In this document: in pieces, positions 1-8,526 of the stretch | How the letters are laid out: each line of letters starts with the position of its first letter | Numbering within the stretch: the stretch's first letter is position 1 | Translations under genes and position numbers: made by a program | NCBI RefSeq assembly: GCF_041890415.1 | Contig: NZ_CP169056.1 | Location: forward strand, 1,612,001 to 1,676,000 | Origin: Pseudoxanthomonas koreensis_A | Lineage (GTDB): Bacteria > Pseudomonadota > Gammaproteobacteria > Xanthomonadales > Xanthomonadaceae | Direction of reading: 5' to 3' | DNA length: 64,000 nt | Notes under the pieces: model-generated | Databases searched by the model: none | What the model saw: the letters and a program-made list of their open reading frames with translations, nothing else | What the model was told of the DNA's origin: nothing

Positions 1-142
1 CGTCCTGGGCGGGAATGCCGGACTGCTCCAGCGCGGCCGCGATGGCGGTGGCGCCCAGGGTCGGCGTGGGCACGCCATTGAACTGGCCCAGGAAGGAACC
101 GATGGCGGTGCGCTTGGCGGCTGCGATGACAATGTCGGACAT
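1..142 (-). CDS. acetyl-CoA C-acyltransferase (thiolase), N-terminal part
   Basis: Only the first 47 codons lie in the window; the gene continues beyond its left edge. Reading from the ATG at 142, the product begins MSDIVIAAAKRTAIGSF and continues into a GATAIAAALEQSGI segment. This is the typical N-terminus of biosynthetic/degradative thiolases, which condense or cleave acetyl-CoA units in fatty-acid or polyhydroxyalkanoate metabolism. The catalytic cysteine would lie outside the window, so the subtype (PhaA, AtoB or FadA-like) cannot be decided. The gene is divergent from the autotransporter, with a 170-bp intergenic region carrying a plausible promoter for it. Confidence 0.85.
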   Translation of the reverse strand, partial: MSDIVIAAAKRTAIGSFLGQFNGVPTPTLGATAIAAALEQSGIPAQD

Positions 143-192
143 AAGGTAGGTCTGCCTGCATGGGAGGGGTGCCGGATGCCGGCGTCGGTGGC

Positions 193-221
193 ATTATCGA
201 CTCCCGGGAACGGATTGACCA
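193..221 (-). promoter_or_regulatory. putative sigma-70 promoter of the thiolase gene
   Basis: On the minus strand a -35-like TGGTCA (221-216) and a -10-like GATAAT (198-193) are separated by exactly 17 bp. This puts a transcription start near 186, about 44 nt before the thiolase ATG. It matches the consensus at 4/6 and 5/6 positions and is inferred from sequence only. Confidence 0.45.
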
Positions 222-312
222 AATGTGGCGGCCAGGTGTGGCGGCCGGCACCTGTGGCAGCCTGCAACGGATAGCGGTACATCACCAACCAAAGGAATGG
301 AGGACGCACCCC

Positions 313-3288
313 ATGAAGCGGAAAGCGCTTGCCCTGGCCATTGTCTCGATCCTCGCCACCAGCCTGGCGGCCTGCGGCGGTGGCGGCGGTGGCGGCGGCA
401 ACAGCCGGCCCACGCCACCTTCGTCCACGCCGGTGACCGGCGGCGGTCAGACAACCCCGACGCCCACCCCTGCACCGGATCCGGCACCCGAGCCGACACC
501 AGTGCCGGAGCCGACGCCGGACCCGACCCCCGCTCCGCCGCCCGGCCCGGAAAACAAGCAACCGCCAGTCGATGCGCACCTGGCGATGATCCGCGCCGAC
601 GTGGCCCAGTCCCTGGGTTACACCGGCAAGGGCGTGACCATCGGCCTGCTCGACAGCGGCGTGCGCCGCAACCATCCCACCCTGGACGGCAGGGTCGATG
701 CCAGCTTCGTCCATATCGGCGCCAACAACGACCTGTCGGTGGACGACAAGGTCGGCCATGGCACCTCCGTGGCCCAGTTGGCCGCCGGCTCCCCGCTCGG
801 CCTGTGGCCGGGCGGTGTGGCCCAGGAGGCACGCATCGTCTCCTCGCGCATCATCGCCGACGACTCGCCGGACGATGACGGCTCGGGCCAGGGCAACCAG
901 GTGACCGAAGGCCAGGGCTACGGCGCCTACTTCAAGCAACTCAACAACGAGCTGGCCGATGCCGGCGCGCGCATCATCAACAATTCCTGGGGCGGGCTGT
1001 ACTGGACCTCGCCACGGGTCACCCTGGAGTTCGTCGACGCCTACGAGGAGTTTGTCATCGACCGTGGCGGCCTGGTGGTGTTCGCCACCGGCAACGAGGG
1101 CCAGGACCCGCGCTATCGCGCCAATCCGGGCGACAACGCCGCGCTTCCCAGCAAGACGTTTGCCGGCGACCTGGAACGCGGCTGGCTGGCCGTGGCCGCA
1201 CTCAACCCGACCGAGCTCACCCCCACCCTGACCGACTATTCGCAGGCGTGCGGCGTGGCCAAGAACTACTGCCTGACCGCACCGGGCAACGTGATCTACA
1301 CCGGGCTGGACGCCACCACCGGGGACCCTGCCTACATGTGGGGCACCGGCACATCGTTCGCCGCACCGCTGGTGTCGGGTGCTGCTGCACTGGTGTGGGA
1401 GGCCTTCCCCTACTTCGACAACGACCTGGTCCGCCAGACCCTGCTGGGCACCGCCACCGACATCGGCGCACCCGGCCCGGACGAGGAGTTCGGCTATGGC
1501 CTGCTCAACGTGGGCAAGGCGGTGGACGGCCCGGCACGGTTCGACTGGGGCAACGTGACGGTCACTTTCGATGACATCGACTCGATCTGGTACAACGATA
1601 TCGAAGGCGCCGGCGGCCTGACCAAGAATGGCACCGGCAGCCTGGTGCTGGCCGGGCATGGCGGCTATGCAGGCGCCACCACGGTCAACGACGGCGTGTT
1701 CGCCGCATTGGCGGGCCTGTCCGGCAACGGGGTCGACATCAAGGACGGCGCCGTTTTCCTGGGCGTGGGCGACATTGCCGGGAACGTGGACAATACCGGC
1801 TGGATGATTGCCGGCAACGGCACCGATGGCATGCGCATCCTCGGCAACTTCACGTCCAACGGCTTCCCGTTCAACCAGGACTGGGGAATCGTCTCGGTCT
1901 GGCTGGGCGCGCCCCTGCAGGTGGAAGGCCGGGCGAGCCTGGGAAGCCGGGGATCCTCGTACAGGGCCGGCCTCTACATCGAGGGCGTGCGCAAGGGCTA
2001 CACCGCCACCCGCAAGGAGGTCGTCGTGCACGCCGCCGGCGGCCTGTTCGGCGAGTTCCGTGAGGTGGTGCTGTCCGAGCCGGAGGTCGTGCTGGTGGAC
2101 TACAGCCTCGACTACGACGCCAACAACGCCTACCTGCTGACCACGCGCGTGGACGTGGCGGTGGCAGCAGCCACCTGGGGCCTGCCGCAGTCCACGCTCG
2201 CGGCCGCCGGGCGGATGGAAACGGCGATGCGTGCGATCGACGGGCAACTGTCACTGGCCCAGGCCGGCGACGGGATCGATCCTGCGTTCATCGATGCGGC
2301 CGGGCGCTTCCAGCACGCGCCGAACGCCGAAGCGGCGGCCCTGTCCCTGCGCAGCCTTTCCGGGCAGTTGCACGGTGCGGCGGCGGCGATGACCTTCGAG
2401 AGCATCGATGCCAGCCGCCGCGCAGCCAGCGGCCGTTTCGACCGCTTGCGCGACGGCAGCCAAGCGGCAGGCAGCTGGGCCACCGATATCACCCGCGATG
2501 GCGGGCTCTCGCTGGCCGGCTTCGATGCAGTCGGCATCTCCACCCGTGGCGAGGCGGTCGGCCATGACCTGGCGACCGGGCACAACACGCTGCTGGGCGT
2601 GGCGGTGAGCCGCCAGCAGCAGAATGGCTGGGTGTCGGCGCTGGGCGACCGGGTCCAGGGACACCAGTTCGAGAGCCAGCTGTACGCGGGCTGGCTGGAC
2701 GGCAACCGCTACGTCCAGGGTCGCGTGGGCGTGGGCAAGTTCGACCGGCAGATGCAGCGCAACCTGCGCCTGGGCAACACGATGGACGGAGTGGGCGCGC
2801 AGCTGTCGGGCAGCTACTCCACGGTCAATGTCGAGACCGGCCACGGGCTGACCCTGGCCGGCGCCATGCTGACCCCGTACCTGGGCGTGGACCACACCCG
2901 GATGCAGGACGACGGATTCCGCGAAGCCGGAGCCGGCGGCCTGGGCCTGCAGGCGGCCGCCCGCGACAGCAGCCGCACCCAGGGCTACATGGGCCTGCGC
3001 GGCGAACGCCAGTGGCAGCTCGGCCACGGCGTGGCGCTGTCGGTGGATGCCGGTGGTGAATGGCAGCGCCAGCTGCATTCGGAAGGCGAAATGTTCGACG
3101 CCAGCTTCGTCGGCATCGAGCAGTGGCAGCCGCTGTACGGCATCGGCCTGGCCGAACGCAGCCGCCTGTATCACCTGGGCGTTGGCGCATCGCACACCCG
3201 CCACCGCCTGCGGATGGGCTACGACCACCGCATCAGCGACCGCTTCAACGACCGCCAGGTGAACCTGCAGTACCGCCTGCAGTTCTGA
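313..3288 (+). CDS. autotransporter subtilisin-like serine protease (S8), lipoprotein-type signal
   Basis: A 991-residue secreted protease of the NalP/SphB1 type. I chose the ATG at 313 because it follows an AGGAATGGAGG ribosome site and opens directly on a signal peptide with lipobox LAAC, then a glycine run and a Pro/Thr-rich linker (residues about 30-75). The S8 catalytic triad is visible: Asp114 (GLLDSGV), His149 (GHGTS) and Ser348 (GTGTSFAAP). An autotransporter-associated beta-strand repeat (GGLTKNGTGSLVLAG) starts near residue 435. The last ~230 residues form an autotransporter beta-barrel ending in the usual aromatic residue (Phe). The family cleaves surface or host proteins after translocating its passenger through the outer membrane. 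An upstream in-frame start at 160 would add 51 residues before the signal peptide and is unlikely. The gene stands alone. Confidence 0.92.
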   Translation: MKRKALALAIVSILATSLAACGGGGGGGGNSRPTPPSSTPVTGGGQTTPTPTPAPDPAPEPTPVPEPTPDPTPAPPPGPENKQPPVDAHLAMIRADVAQSLGYTGKGVTIGLLDSGVRRNHPTLDGRVDASFVHIGANNDLSVDDKVGHGTSVAQLAAGSPLGLWPGGVAQEARIVSSRIIADDSPDDDGSGQGNQVTEGQGYGAYFKQLNNELADAGARIINNSWGGLYWTSPRVTLEFVDAYEEFVIDRGGLVVFATGNEGQDPRYRANPGDNAALPSKTFAGDLERGWLAVAALNPTELTPTLTDYSQACGVAKNYCLTAPGNVIYTGLDATTGDPAYMWGTGTSFAAPLVSGAAALVWEAFPYFDNDLVRQTLLGTATDIGAPGPDEEFGYGLLNVGKAVDGPARFDWGNVTVTFDDIDSIWYNDIEGAGGLTKNGTGSLVLAGHGGYAGATTVNDGVFAALAGLSGNGVDIKDGAVFLGVGDIAGNVDNTGWMIAGNGTDGMRILGNFTSNGFPFNQDWGIVSVWLGAPLQVEGRASLGSRGSSYRAGLYIEGVRKGYTATRKEVVVHAAGGLFGEFREVVLSEPEVVLVDYSLDYDANNAYLLTTRVDVAVAAATWGLPQSTLAAAGRMETAMRAIDGQLSLAQAGDGIDPAFIDAAGRFQHAPNAEAAALSLRSLSGQLHGAAAAMTFESIDASRRAASGRFDRLRDGSQAAGSWATDITRDGGLSLAGFDAVGISTRGEAVGHDLATGHNTLLGVAVSRQQQNGWVSALGDRVQGHQFESQLYAGWLDGNRYVQGRVGVGKFDRQMQRNLRLGNTMDGVGAQLSGSYSTVNVETGHGLTLAGAMLTPYLGVDHTRMQDDGFREAGAGGLGLQAAARDSSRTQGYMGLRGERQWQLGHGVALSVDAGGEWQRQLHSEGEMFDASFVGIEQWQPLYGIGLAERSRLYHLGVGASHTRHRLRMGYDHRISDRFNDRQVNLQYRLQF

Positions 3289-3296
3289 GCGGGCAG

Positions 3297-3353
3297 GCCC
3301 TGCGGCATGCCGCAGGGCGGCGGCCCGGATGCGGGACGCATCGCATCCGGGCC
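3297..3353 (+). terminator. two tandem perfect hairpins after the autotransporter
   Basis: Two perfect inverted repeats follow the stop codon. The first has an 11-bp stem at 3297-3318 (GCCCTGCGGCA with its complement); the second has a 12-bp stem at 3322-3353 (GGCCCGGATGCG, 8-nt loop). Neither has a T-run, so they may act as intrinsic-like, Rho-assisted or mRNA-stabilising structures. Confidence 0.5.
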
Positions 3354-3574
3354 ATCGACGCGGGCTGCAGGACCGGCGGCTTCGGGCCTGCGGCTGATCA
3401 GAGCCGGGCGACGTATTTCTTCTCGCCCGCCAGCACGGCCAGCCGCTGCACCCGACCGTCCACCCCCTTCCACGCAAGCCGGTTGCCGGCCGGCGGCAAG
3501 GGGCAGGTGGCGTAATCGGTCGAAGAGCCGGTCCCTGTCGATCTCGGTGACGTGGATATCGGCATGGCCTACGG

Positions 3575-3906
3575 GGTTCTCGCGCAGGAACCGGCGATAG
3601 CCCGCCGCAGTCATGGCCAGGGACTTCAACGCAGGCGTCCGGCTTTCAGGCAGGAACCCGCAACGCTCGAATGGCTTTGAGCGAACGCACGTTGTCCGGG
3701 TGGATCCGGGCGACGAGCTTCTCGGCGCGCATGCCCAGAAAGGCGATCTTCATGCCCTCGCGGATCGCCGCCGCCCCGAGCCGGCGCCCCCAGTTGTTGC
3801 GGTCGCCGATCACCAGGACCATCTCGCACTCCGCTCCGGTCCTGACCAGGCGGACGAAATCCACCCGCGCGTCATGCCGGTCGTAGGCCATGAAAAACCG
3901 GCCGCC
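3575..3906 (-). pseudogene. frameshifted GNAT acetyltransferase remnant
   Basis: Reading the minus strand, the segment 3906-3646 encodes a piece of a GNAT N-acetyltransferase. It shows the acetyl-CoA loop region (VLVIGDRNNWGRRLGAAAI) and the following PDNVRSLKAIRA helix. The frame then closes, and homology-like text (GFLPESRTPALKSLAMTAAGYRRFL) continues one frame over to about 3575, so a single frameshift lies near 3655-3660. The 5' side is cut by an in-frame TAG at 3909-3907, directly before GRFF, and no plausible start precedes it. Downstream (3574-3398) a third frame still reads protein-like text ending in LAGEKKYVARL and a stop. I therefore treat the whole stretch as decaying coding DNA next to an inserted island. 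Confidence 0.6.
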
Positions 3907-4073
3907 CTAGTTGAAAAGCGGGGTCAGGATCGGCGACTGCACCCGACTGACGGCTTGGCCGACAAAGACATCCTTCAGGATTTCGTGACTCAGGCTTGAT
4001 GCTGATTGTGTGAAAACCTTGTGTTATCTCACTCTGCTATCGGTCCGACAGGGATGCCTTTACTACGGCGCCC
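3907..4073. other. left junction between GC-rich chromosome and low-GC island
   Basis: Base composition falls sharply about here, on the left side of the SIR2-HerA genes. On the minus strand an open frame of 36 codons without a start (4018-3907) ends immediately before the GNAT remnant. It may be the tail of a gene cut by the insertion, but I cannot name it. No integrase, tRNA or convincing direct repeat marks the junction. Confidence 0.35.
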
Positions 4074-5972
4074 TCAGAACGGTATTTCACTCTCTTTCGC
4101 CTGGGGTAGAGAAGCGCTCACCACTGGTTTCGATTCAGCCATACGATCAGAAACCGTCGAAATTTCAGCGGCACTAAGCCCTGAGCTCGACCACCCCTCG
4201 GCAAACGAGACAGTGTTTGATCGCGGGAGCTGCTCTGATTTCAGGTCTCTAATTCGGACTCTGGCGGGGATAGCCGAACCTTCGCCGACAAATAGTGCCT
4301 CCTGTTGCGCAAGTGCAGGTAACGCTTTCGTCATGCCAGCCAAGGAGTCAGGTAGGAATCGCGCCACATGGGCCTGGTCCGCAGAATTGGTGAGTCTCAG
4401 AACGAGCCAGGTTCCGCATTGAGCGATCACTGTGCTCTCAATATCCGAGGGGCGCTGGCTCACCAACATCAATCCAAGCCCATATTTGCGCCCCTCCCGT
4501 GCTATTCGACGAACCGCCGTTTGGGCTGCCGCATACTCGGCCTCCCCTCGGTCTGGGACGTAACGGTGGGCCTCTTCGCAGACAATCAGAACGGGATCGC
4601 GGGAACGTTCGCTCTGTGTTTGATAAAGCTTGTACTGGAACAATAGCCTAGCGAGCATCGCTGCCAGAGGTCCAGCGACCTCATTGGGCAAGCCGGATAT
4701 ATCTATTATGCGGATATCCCTCTTATGACCCTCAATCTGGCCCACAAGCTGTTCAATTACTCTGGACAAGGTTGGAGAGGAAGGGCCATGCTCCTCCATC
4801 ATGAATCTGATTCGCGGATCGAGCTGGAGAACTCTCAACTTGTCCAGAATAGATTTAAACTTGTCTGAGAACTCTGTCGCTGTAACTTGCTCTGTCTTTC
4901 CACTCTTTTCTCTTGCTGCTTGAAGGTAGATGATGTGATTCATCACTTCAGTCAGCGAGAAAGGAACCGGCTTATCTCGATCAAAGTTCAGAATCGCTGA
5001 TTCGGATGCTCCGGCAGTTGGGCGCGGCTCGTCTATTGCCTTTCCGTCAGTAGGTGCCGGTCCACCGTATGAAGTAGGTGCAGATGCAACCAATCCTTTT
5101 GTGACCATTCGTGCATGAGTAAGGGCCTTGTATATGACGTTGTGCTGCGAAGTTGCTTCACGCTCGGTCTTTCCAATCACCAAGCCGCGAAACTCTTCCG
5201 CAGACATTAGCCAATATGGGAGACGGATCGTCTCTCCCGGAGCATCATCGGTGCCGATTGGATCATAAGCGCGGTAGATCTTTGCCCTGTCTCCAAATGC
5301 TGCCCCATATTCGCCATGCGGATCAATAACAATAATTCTCGGCCTGTATTCCTTTTCCTCATTGGGCTGATGGTCAAGTACGCTATGCAGCAATGCAGCA
5401 ACGGCACCCGACTTGCCGGAGCCTGTCGACCCTAACACTGCGCAGTGCATGCCAAACATCTTGTCTATGTTCGCGCGGCACTTCGTTGAGTCCGCGCCAA
5501 GGTACGTGGCGAAAGGGACCAGAGGATCCGCAGTCTCATTGCGCTGCCCCTCGGCAGACTCATAGAGAATTGTCGCCTCTTCTCGCGTCAACAGATAAAC
5601 CCCTTGCCTCGGGAGGGGGTAGGTGCCCACGCCGCGGCGATAACTGAGCTTATTGAGCGACTGATTCCAACTGCCTTCTGAAAAGAGCTCGACCTCCATT
5701 AGGCGCTGATCTGCATCCGGCGGGACGGGAACTCCATCAGCTGCCAACTCTTCGGAGCGCATGCGTAAAAGCGTAACGAAACCAAAAATCAATCTCCGTC
5801 CGAAATGAATCTTAACTACGCCTCCAATCTGACCGATCGGGTATACGCGCCCAGCGTAGGTTCTAGTCAACTCTTGGACGTCGCCAGCAAGTTCGACTTT
5901 AAGGTTGGTACTTGCGACCTCGACTATGTTGCCGATGCGCAAATCCTGGATTGGTTCAAATACTGTCGTCAC
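4074..5972 (-). CDS. herA: HerA-like ATPase of a SIR2-HerA defence pair
   Basis: A 632-residue HerA/FtsK-superfamily ATPase (DUF87 class). Visible features are an N-terminal HAS-barrel-like region (residues about 5-70, IGNIVEVASTNLKVEL), Walker A GSTGSGKS at 181-188, the VIDPHGEY strand at 215-222, Walker B IVCEEAH with the acidic pair Glu466-Glu467, and the downstream SQRPSDIESTVIAQC motif typical of HerA. HerA proteins form hexameric rings; in defence systems the ring assembles with SIR2 proteins. The GTG start at 5972 overlaps the stop of the SIR2 gene (GTGA), so the two are translationally coupled and very likely form one complex. Base composition is much lower in GC than in neighbouring genes, which points to horizontal acquisition. 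Confidence 0.9.
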   Translation of the reverse strand: MTTVFEPIQDLRIGNIVEVASTNLKVELAGDVQELTRTYAGRVYPIGQIGGVVKIHFGRRLIFGFVTLLRMRSEELAADGVPVPPDADQRLMEVELFSEGSWNQSLNKLSYRRGVGTYPLPRQGVYLLTREEATILYESAEGQRNETADPLVPFATYLGADSTKCRANIDKMFGMHCAVLGSTGSGKSGAVAALLHSVLDHQPNEEKEYRPRIIVIDPHGEYGAAFGDRAKIYRAYDPIGTDDAPGETIRLPYWLMSAEEFRGLVIGKTEREATSQHNVIYKALTHARMVTKGLVASAPTSYGGPAPTDGKAIDEPRPTAGASESAILNFDRDKPVPFSLTEVMNHIIYLQAAREKSGKTEQVTATEFSDKFKSILDKLRVLQLDPRIRFMMEEHGPSSPTLSRVIEQLVGQIEGHKRDIRIIDISGLPNEVAGPLAAMLARLLFQYKLYQTQSERSRDPVLIVCEEAHRYVPDRGEAEYAAAQTAVRRIAREGRKYGLGLMLVSQRPSDIESTVIAQCGTWLVLRLTNSADQAHVARFLPDSLAGMTKALPALAQQEALFVGEGSAIPARVRIRDLKSEQLPRSNTVSFAEGWSSSGLSAAEISTVSDRMAESKPVVSASLPQAKESEIPF

Positions 5973-7150
5973 AGCGCCCCCGCAGAGCCGTTCATAAGAA
6001 CTTTGGTTACACCATCAAATGTCCACCAGTGAAGTTCTCCTTCGCTAGGGACCACTTTTGGCGGCCCATTTCCTACGTAGAGCCCCTTATTCGATGCAAC
6101 ATAGACGCGGCTACCCCAAGACGAGGTTCTCCATTCATCCAGACAGCTAGGAATTTTTCCGTCGGCCTCGAAGCAGAAGGCAACAAGAGTCGTTTTGCTG
6201 TCTGGACGAGCTAGCGCCATTTCCAGTTCTTGATTGATGTGGTCATCGCCAAAGCTGTACCCGCAAACCGCGATCGTGCTATCCACGCCGGTCATAAGGG
6301 CGCGCCGAAAGAGCTCAAATTGAGCGGAGAATGGATCCCGCTGAGCAGCGATGTATTTTGTGGCCTGGGGGTAGATCAGAACCCTCTGCTTGGCCGCAGG
6401 GTAGGTATCACCGTACCTGACCTTATAGACGCGGCCGTCGTCATCGTTTAGGTGCCAGTCAATGGAGCCGTGGAGCTTTATGACGTGCGCTGCATAACCA
6501 GGCGGCGGATCTCCATCCCCTAAGCGGTATGCCTTATAGGCGACCGCGCCACCCTCAAAACCATCCCAATATTTCGTCCTACTAAGGGAGAGCGCATCCT
6601 CTAATAGGGTGTCGTAGTTCGTCGTAAAGAACTTTACTGCGCCTCTGCGCTCATTCAATCCGGCCCGGGCTGATTTAAAGCATGCCGCAACAAATTCGCG
6701 ATGGGGTCTTACGTCTGTGATCGACTGGCCTTGGGTGCCAATTAGCTCGGGCTTGGCTCCGTCTTTCTCGGCAGCCGCATACCCCCAACGAATAGTGTCA
6801 GCAATTGCGTTCACAATTTCGCCATGCACCGAGTCTATGTCAGCGCAGGTTACTGCGCTTCCACCAATGGTAATTTCTTTCGTTTTCGCCCTATCTGCGA
6901 GCGCTGCATAGTCGCCAAAGTGGCTAAGCAGGTGCTCAACATGGCACCTATCGTCAATCTCCGATATCACCGTGTTGATCAAGTCGATGTATTTGCTCTT
7001 CTGCTCCTTGAGAAGAAACAGAACCCGATCAGTTAGCGGATACATCAATGGGATGTTTGCATTTCTGCTGATGCCCGCGCCTAGCAGCCACGAAATATTC
7101 GGAGAGCAAAGGTGTCCGTCGAGTTGCTCAAGAAGATCGGAAGTTTCCAC
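5969..7150 (-). CDS. SIR2-family NAD-binding effector of a SIR2-HerA defence pair
   Basis: A 393-residue protein with a SIR2_2-type Rossmann fold. It has the nucleotide loop LLGAGIS (residues 22-28), the TTNYD motif with the presumed catalytic Asn178, KLHGSIDW with His227, and a C-terminal GYSFGDDHIN motif (297-306). SIR2 domains of this class in anti-phage systems hydrolyse NAD+ once triggered by infection; paired with HerA they are known as SIR2-HerA (also reported as Nezha). The start is GTG at 7150, preceded at about 8 nt by CAGGGGAA; no ATG fits as well. The stop overlaps the HerA start. The 280 bp upstream are intergenic and face a divergent unknown gene. Function in this strain is inferred from family and gene pairing. 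Confidence 0.88.
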   Translation of the reverse strand: METSDLLEQLDGHLCSPNISWLLGAGISRNANIPLMYPLTDRVLFLLKEQKSKYIDLINTVISEIDDRCHVEHLLSHFGDYAALADRAKTKEITIGGSAVTCADIDSVHGEIVNAIADTIRWGYAAAEKDGAKPELIGTQGQSITDVRPHREFVAACFKSARAGLNERRGAVKFFTTNYDTLLEDALSLSRTKYWDGFEGGAVAYKAYRLGDGDPPPGYAAHVIKLHGSIDWHLNDDDGRVYKVRYGDTYPAAKQRVLIYPQATKYIAAQRDPFSAQFELFRRALMTGVDSTIAVCGYSFGDDHINQELEMALARPDSKTTLVAFCFEADGKIPSCLDEWRTSSWGSRVYVASNKGLYVGNGPPKVVPSEGELHWWTFDGVTKVLMNGSAGAL

Positions 7151-7211
7151 GTGCCATTCCCCTGATTCTTGCCTCTCTTACTGGTGAGGCGTCAGTCTGC
7201 CGACAAACCTA

Positions 7212-7239
7212 TTCTAGAAGCATGACGCTTACCTCTAGA
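7212..7239 (-). promoter_or_regulatory. two spaced palindromes upstream of SIR2-HerA
   Basis: An 8-bp palindrome TTCTAGAA (7212-7219) and a second palindromic TCTAGA (7234-7239) have centres about 21 bp apart, two helical turns, some 60-90 bp before the SIR2 start. The first overlaps a -10-like TAGAAT on the minus strand (7216-7211). The spacing would suit a dimeric repressor or a promoter with an operator, but no -35 box of quality is visible and no regulator gene is adjacent. Confidence 0.3.
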
Positions 7240-7430
7240 CCTAAGTACGGTCGCGTCGAGCTTCTTTCTACGGTCAATCCTAGCAAAGGACTGGAGTGAC
7301 CAAGGATCCGTAGGCACCAACGGCATTATCTTTGTGCACAGCTTGTCGCAACCCAAGTCCTAGGCCATGAGACAAGCGGGGCGTAAGGTCCCGACGGCGA
7401 TTGACCCCAGAACTAAGGAACCGCAGGAAT

Positions 7431-8366
7431 ATGGGTAGCCAGCCTACTTCACCAGTGAACAACGCCGCCGCTATGCCTGATGATGGCGGCTGGGAGCGAT
7501 GGCGAGCCTTGGCAACCGACGCTTACGCGCGCTTCCACGTCAAGCTCCTTGCCTGTCGGCCGCTCTTTCCCCAGCTGGCGTCTTTCGATTCTGCTGATCG
7601 GGCCAACGCAACGCGCGGAACTTTTGCCTGGTGGTGGGGTTCGGACGGAGAGGTGCGAGAGACTATCAATACGATCAATGCTTGGGCCGTCCGACTTCAT
7701 GAGTGGGGGGCATGGAACTTGGTCATCGACAGTTACGAGAGCGATGACGACAAGTGGGAGGTGCTCTATCACTTCGTTGAGCCGCTCGCCTTCTACTGCA
7801 TGCTTCAGCCTAGCAGTTTGGCCGACCGCATCACGGTCGCAGCCGAAACGCTCGTGCATCAGGCCAATCGGTTTATCTTCCCCGATCAGCGCGATCACCT
7901 GGATCAGGATGACCTTCCTCCGGGTAAAACACTGCGACGCTTGGATCGACGAAAGCAACTAGATCGCCTAGGTAGGCATTGGGCGGAGTTTTGTGCGTTC
8001 CGCAAAGCGCTGAATGCTATGGACGGAAAGGACTACCAGAAGACGACTCGCAACTTCCGAAACTTGTCGGCGCACTCCTTCGCGCCAAGACTCATGGTTG
8101 GCCAGGTCGTGCGAGCAATCCGTTCCATTGTCCCGAAGACCGAGATGGTGCAGCAACCTTGCGGGGGCTACCTACCCGTAGAAAACCCGACGCAAAAGTG
8201 CGTGCAGTATGCAGCGCAAGCCTTACCGCCTCTCGACCTCAATGCCACACGCGCGGCGAACTTGGCCGAGTATCAGAAGGCCCTGACGGCGATGAGGACC
8301 TTCTCATCGCTCATCGAAGAACTTTGCGACTGCATGGACGCCGTGCCAAACAAAGGCGCCCCCTGA
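7431..8366 (+). CDS. unknown protein with HEPN-like R-x4-H motif
   Basis: A 311-residue protein that I do not recognise. The start is ATG 7431, 10 nt after AAGGAA; the longer TTG-started frame is less likely. There is no signal peptide or membrane segment. The sequence looks largely helical and contains RNLSAH (Arg210 to His215), inside a stretch (FCAFRKALNAMDGKDYQKTTRNF) resembling the core of HEPN ribonuclease domains, whose active site is R-x4-6-H. It diverges from SIR2-HerA across a shared 280-bp intergenic region, has a similar low GC, and lies inside the same island. It may be an accessory, a second defence effector or simply cargo. The HEPN assignment is only a motif-level suggestion. 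Confidence 0.55.
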   Translation: MGSQPTSPVNNAAAMPDDGGWERWRALATDAYARFHVKLLACRPLFPQLASFDSADRANATRGTFAWWWGSDGEVRETINTINAWAVRLHEWGAWNLVIDSYESDDDKWEVLYHFVEPLAFYCMLQPSSLADRITVAAETLVHQANRFIFPDQRDHLDQDDLPPGKTLRRLDRRKQLDRLGRHWAEFCAFRKALNAMDGKDYQKTTRNFRNLSAHSFAPRLMVGQVVRAIRSIVPKTEMVQQPCGGYLPVENPTQKCVQYAAQALPPLDLNATRAANLAEYQKALTAMRTFSSLIEELCDCMDAVPNKGAP

Positions 8367-8470
8367 TCCGGTGAGCTGGCGAACATTGATTCTTTTTGAG
8401 GAATGGCTGATTCGGGTCGAAACCAGACGCTCGCTCGGCATCTGAAAGCCCTCGCAATCCTCCCGAGCCG

Positions 8471-8504
8471 AAAACCAGAACGCCCGGCATTGCCGGGCGT
8501 TCTG
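8471..8504 (-). terminator. Rho-independent terminator of acnB
   Basis: A near-continuous 14-bp inverted repeat (CAGAACGCCCGGCA, 8476-8489, with its complement at 8491-8504) is followed on the minus strand by GTTTT. It lies 23 bp beyond the acnB stop codon and is the best sign of where the GC-rich chromosome resumes to the right of the island. Confidence 0.8.
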
Positions 8505-8526
8505 CCTACTACGTTGCCGGCGCCGC

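Noticed and set aside
160..312. Upstream extension of the autotransporter from 160
   Set aside because: Would bury the signal peptide behind 51 non-hydrophobic residues and lacks a ribosome site, while the ATG at 313 has a good one.
3289..8526. Prophage or integrative element with attachment sites
   Set aside because: No integrase, no tRNA target, and no convincing direct repeat at either edge; only low GC and cargo-type genes support transfer.
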